A DNA stretch of 64,000 nt from Plantago major (lineage: Eukaryota; Streptophyta; Magnoliopsida; Lamiales; Plantaginaceae), in assembly GCA_026545765.1 (NCBI GenBank), contig JAIFAC010000130.1, forward strand, positions 62,001 to 126,000, in the 5' to 3' direction. Position numbers and translations under genes: made by a program. The notes below the pieces were generated by a model, which was not told where the DNA came from, ran no database searches, and saw nothing but the letters and a program-made list of their open reading frames with translations. Positions 62,531 to 64,000 of this stretch are shown piece by piece (the stretch's first letter is position 1; each line of letters starts with the position of its first letter).

Positions 62531-64000
62531 ATGGCACCCAAGAAGATGACCACCAAGAACCCTAAGGCCGTATCATCTGCTCCTGCTGAAAAGCAAGGAG
62601 GAAAGGAACTTAAGGTGTTGAATAAACGCCTTCTGGGAAAGTTCACCCCATCTGACTGGAATCCAAACCACAAAATGAATTGGGGAGCTTTTCTAGTGAA
62701 GAGGTATGTACCTTCAAGACCAGAAAGGAAACTGATTTTGGGGATGCTGAAGAATTCCCATATCTACAAGCTTCTATCTGCTGCACCCAGTGGACTATCC
62801 ACACTGGATGTACTGGAGTTCTATAACAACTCCAAAATCTTCACAAAAGTTGTGAATGATGAAGAAGAGAAATACATGCAGACTGAAGTTTAAGGACAAG
62901 AAATTGTTCTAGACTGCAAGACTTTCTGCAAGATATTCCGATTGAAAAATCGAGGAACATTTGAAGACATCAACATCAAGGACGCTTCCATGATTCAAGG
63001 CGTCAAAGAGATATTTGAAGCAATCCAGTTAGAAAATGCAAAAGGTTGCCCAGGAGACTTTGTTCGAAGCCATCGAATTCAGTCATCTCCGTAAACACTG
63101 AGTACTTTTAGCTCTTATTCGTCCGCTGCTTTGATGGCAACAAAGGAGGAGTAGACCAGATAAGCATGGAGAGATGGATGATGATGCATCTTCGAACAAG
63201 AAGCATGAAGGCGTGAAACCCACTTCAATTGGGGGAAGTACGCCTTCAACAAATTCCTTGGACATATTGAGGAATTTGAGCCCAAAATCATCAATGGCCT
63301 TGCTGAGCCAAAGGCCAATATGCACTTTGGTCTCAGAATCTGTTACATTCTGGAAACAATGGGAATCACTCTTAGAGAGAGGCAGGAAATCCCAGACACC
63401 AACTCCCTTTTCAGACACGCCTTTGAAGAAAAGGAGAAACTTGCTGCTGAGAACGCACTCAGAAAGGCAGAAGAAGAAGAAGAAGAAGAAGAAGAAGAAA
63501 CTGCACAGCAAGGTGAGGAGGTCTCTGAGCAAGCTCAAGCTAAACCTCCAGTTGCCAAGAAAAATAGGACTCAAAGCAAAAGAGCCTCCAAGTCCCTAAG
63601 CATATAAGAGGCACAACCTTCTGGAGACAAGGTCTCAGAAGATGTTGGACGCTCAGAAAGGCCCAAGAATCTTGAACCAGGCTACTCCAGAACTCTCCAG
63701 AGATGATAGAAATATCATAGATGGGTCTGCACCAACACAGAATAGTGATTCTGAGGATGATGAAGTACTTGCAAAAGTACTCAAAAGATTCAAGTATGAG
63801 ACCCATGGAGGAGCATCAAGCTCAGCTCTTCAGAGAGACAAGAGCCCCTCTGCCCAGCAGGAAGAAGAAGGCCTGGGTGAGGAAGATAGAATGCTGGAAG
63901 ATCCTGACATTGCTTCCACATTCACAATGCCAACACTTAATGTTGCAGAAGAAAATCCTGTTTTAACATAGGTTCCTCAACCTTCTGAGAAAGCTCAACT
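62531..64000 (+). pseudogene. A2 ORF3, 5' part (continues outside the window)
   Basis: ATGGCACCCAAGAAG at 62531; MAPKKMTTKNPKAVSS, then GKFTPSDWNPNHKMNWG and RKLILGML, aligning with B2 45399-45707. An in-frame TAA at 62891 (Gln codon expected) is followed in the same frame by VLDCKTFCKIFRLKNRGTFE. Later pieces 63174-63607 have PKIINGLAEPKA-type sequence and a Glu run (63473-63503) before TAQQGEEVSEQ. 63642-63971 is acidic and ends near 63971. The intron cluster of the other copies would start beyond the window. Confidence 0.8.
63473..63503 (+). repeat. GAA microsatellite encoding poly-Glu in A2 ORF3
   Basis: About 10-11 Glu codons. It is at a different place in ORF3 from the B1 run. A1 has only a few Lys/Glu codons at the homologous position (~10955-10975). 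Confidence 0.9.

Larger units (their letters stand above)
54416..64000 (+). mobile_element. A2: family-A copia element, forward, runs off the window
   Basis: 5' LTR, PBS, gag, protease, integrase, RT, RNase H, leader and the first ~1.5 kb of ORF3. It is inserted in B2 pol directly after ACTTTGTTTG. The right target duplication, 3' LTR and rest of ORF3 are outside the window. Confidence 0.9.

Noticed and set aside
63083..63574. Minus-strand 163-codon hydrophobic frame
   Set aside because: Antisense to the conserved ORF3 sense frame; the poly-Phe stretch comes from the GAA repeat.

Overview
The window looks like pericentromeric-type or repeat-rich intergenic DNA of a flowering plant. Everything I can identify is LTR retrotransposon sequence, nested and decayed; I see no host gene, rRNA or tRNA gene. 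The plant assignment rests on Athila-type Ty3/gypsy sequence (PBS matching tRNA-Asp), Ty1/copia elements of Sirevirus-like organisation (PBS matching initiator tRNA-Met, CCHC Gag, an additional ORF after RNase H), and a large non-autonomous LTR element. I cannot name the species.

Layout. (1) 1-17934 is an Athila-type element E1. It has the end of a 5' LTR, PBS, broken gag and protease, no RT/RNase H/integrase, and a 3' LTR. That 3' LTR is split at 5071/17646 by a complete reverse-oriented copia element, A1 (5072-17640, 5-bp target duplication). (2) 17935-19685 is an older rearranged Athila remnant (E3), mostly inverted. It carries the 5' part of a forward copia element A3 (19686-~24000), which is fused to (3) a second copia family, B1 (~24001-37914, forward), whose two LTRs are both damaged. 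(4) 37915-38325 is an Athila LTR fragment (E6), followed by B2 (38326-54415), a reverse family-B element. B2 is interrupted by a non-autonomous LARD-like element (45745-52725, ~2.4-2.5 kb LTRs, target duplication) and cut in pol by (5) copia element A2 (54416 to beyond the window end, forward).

Families A and B have related layouts: LTR, PBS, gag (zinc knuckle, coiled coil, CNHPxC motif), protease, integrase, RT, RNase H, a ~0.9-kb leader, then a ~5-kb additional ORF (ORF3) before the polypurine tract and 3' LTR. ORF3 is the most interesting object here. The leader begins with short RNA hairpins sharing an ACGGGNA loop. It then carries a GGCCCA box and a TATA box 180-210 bp before the ORF3 ATG, conserved in all four copies. 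In the three copies where the middle of ORF3 lies in the window, that middle is split by 4-5 short GT-AG introns at homologous positions. One copy (B1) lacks the last intron exactly at its splice junction. ORF3 therefore looks like a self-contained, spliced transcription unit inside a retrotransposon, and at least one spliced RNA seems to have been copied back into DNA.

Reading frames are broken in most copies. Comparing copies, many breaks fall at CAG/CTG (CHG) trinucleotides and take the form CAG->CGT or CTG->CG rather than C->T. This suggests base-calling errors at CHG-methylated cytosines in a long-read assembly, so some pseudogene calls may overstate the real damage.
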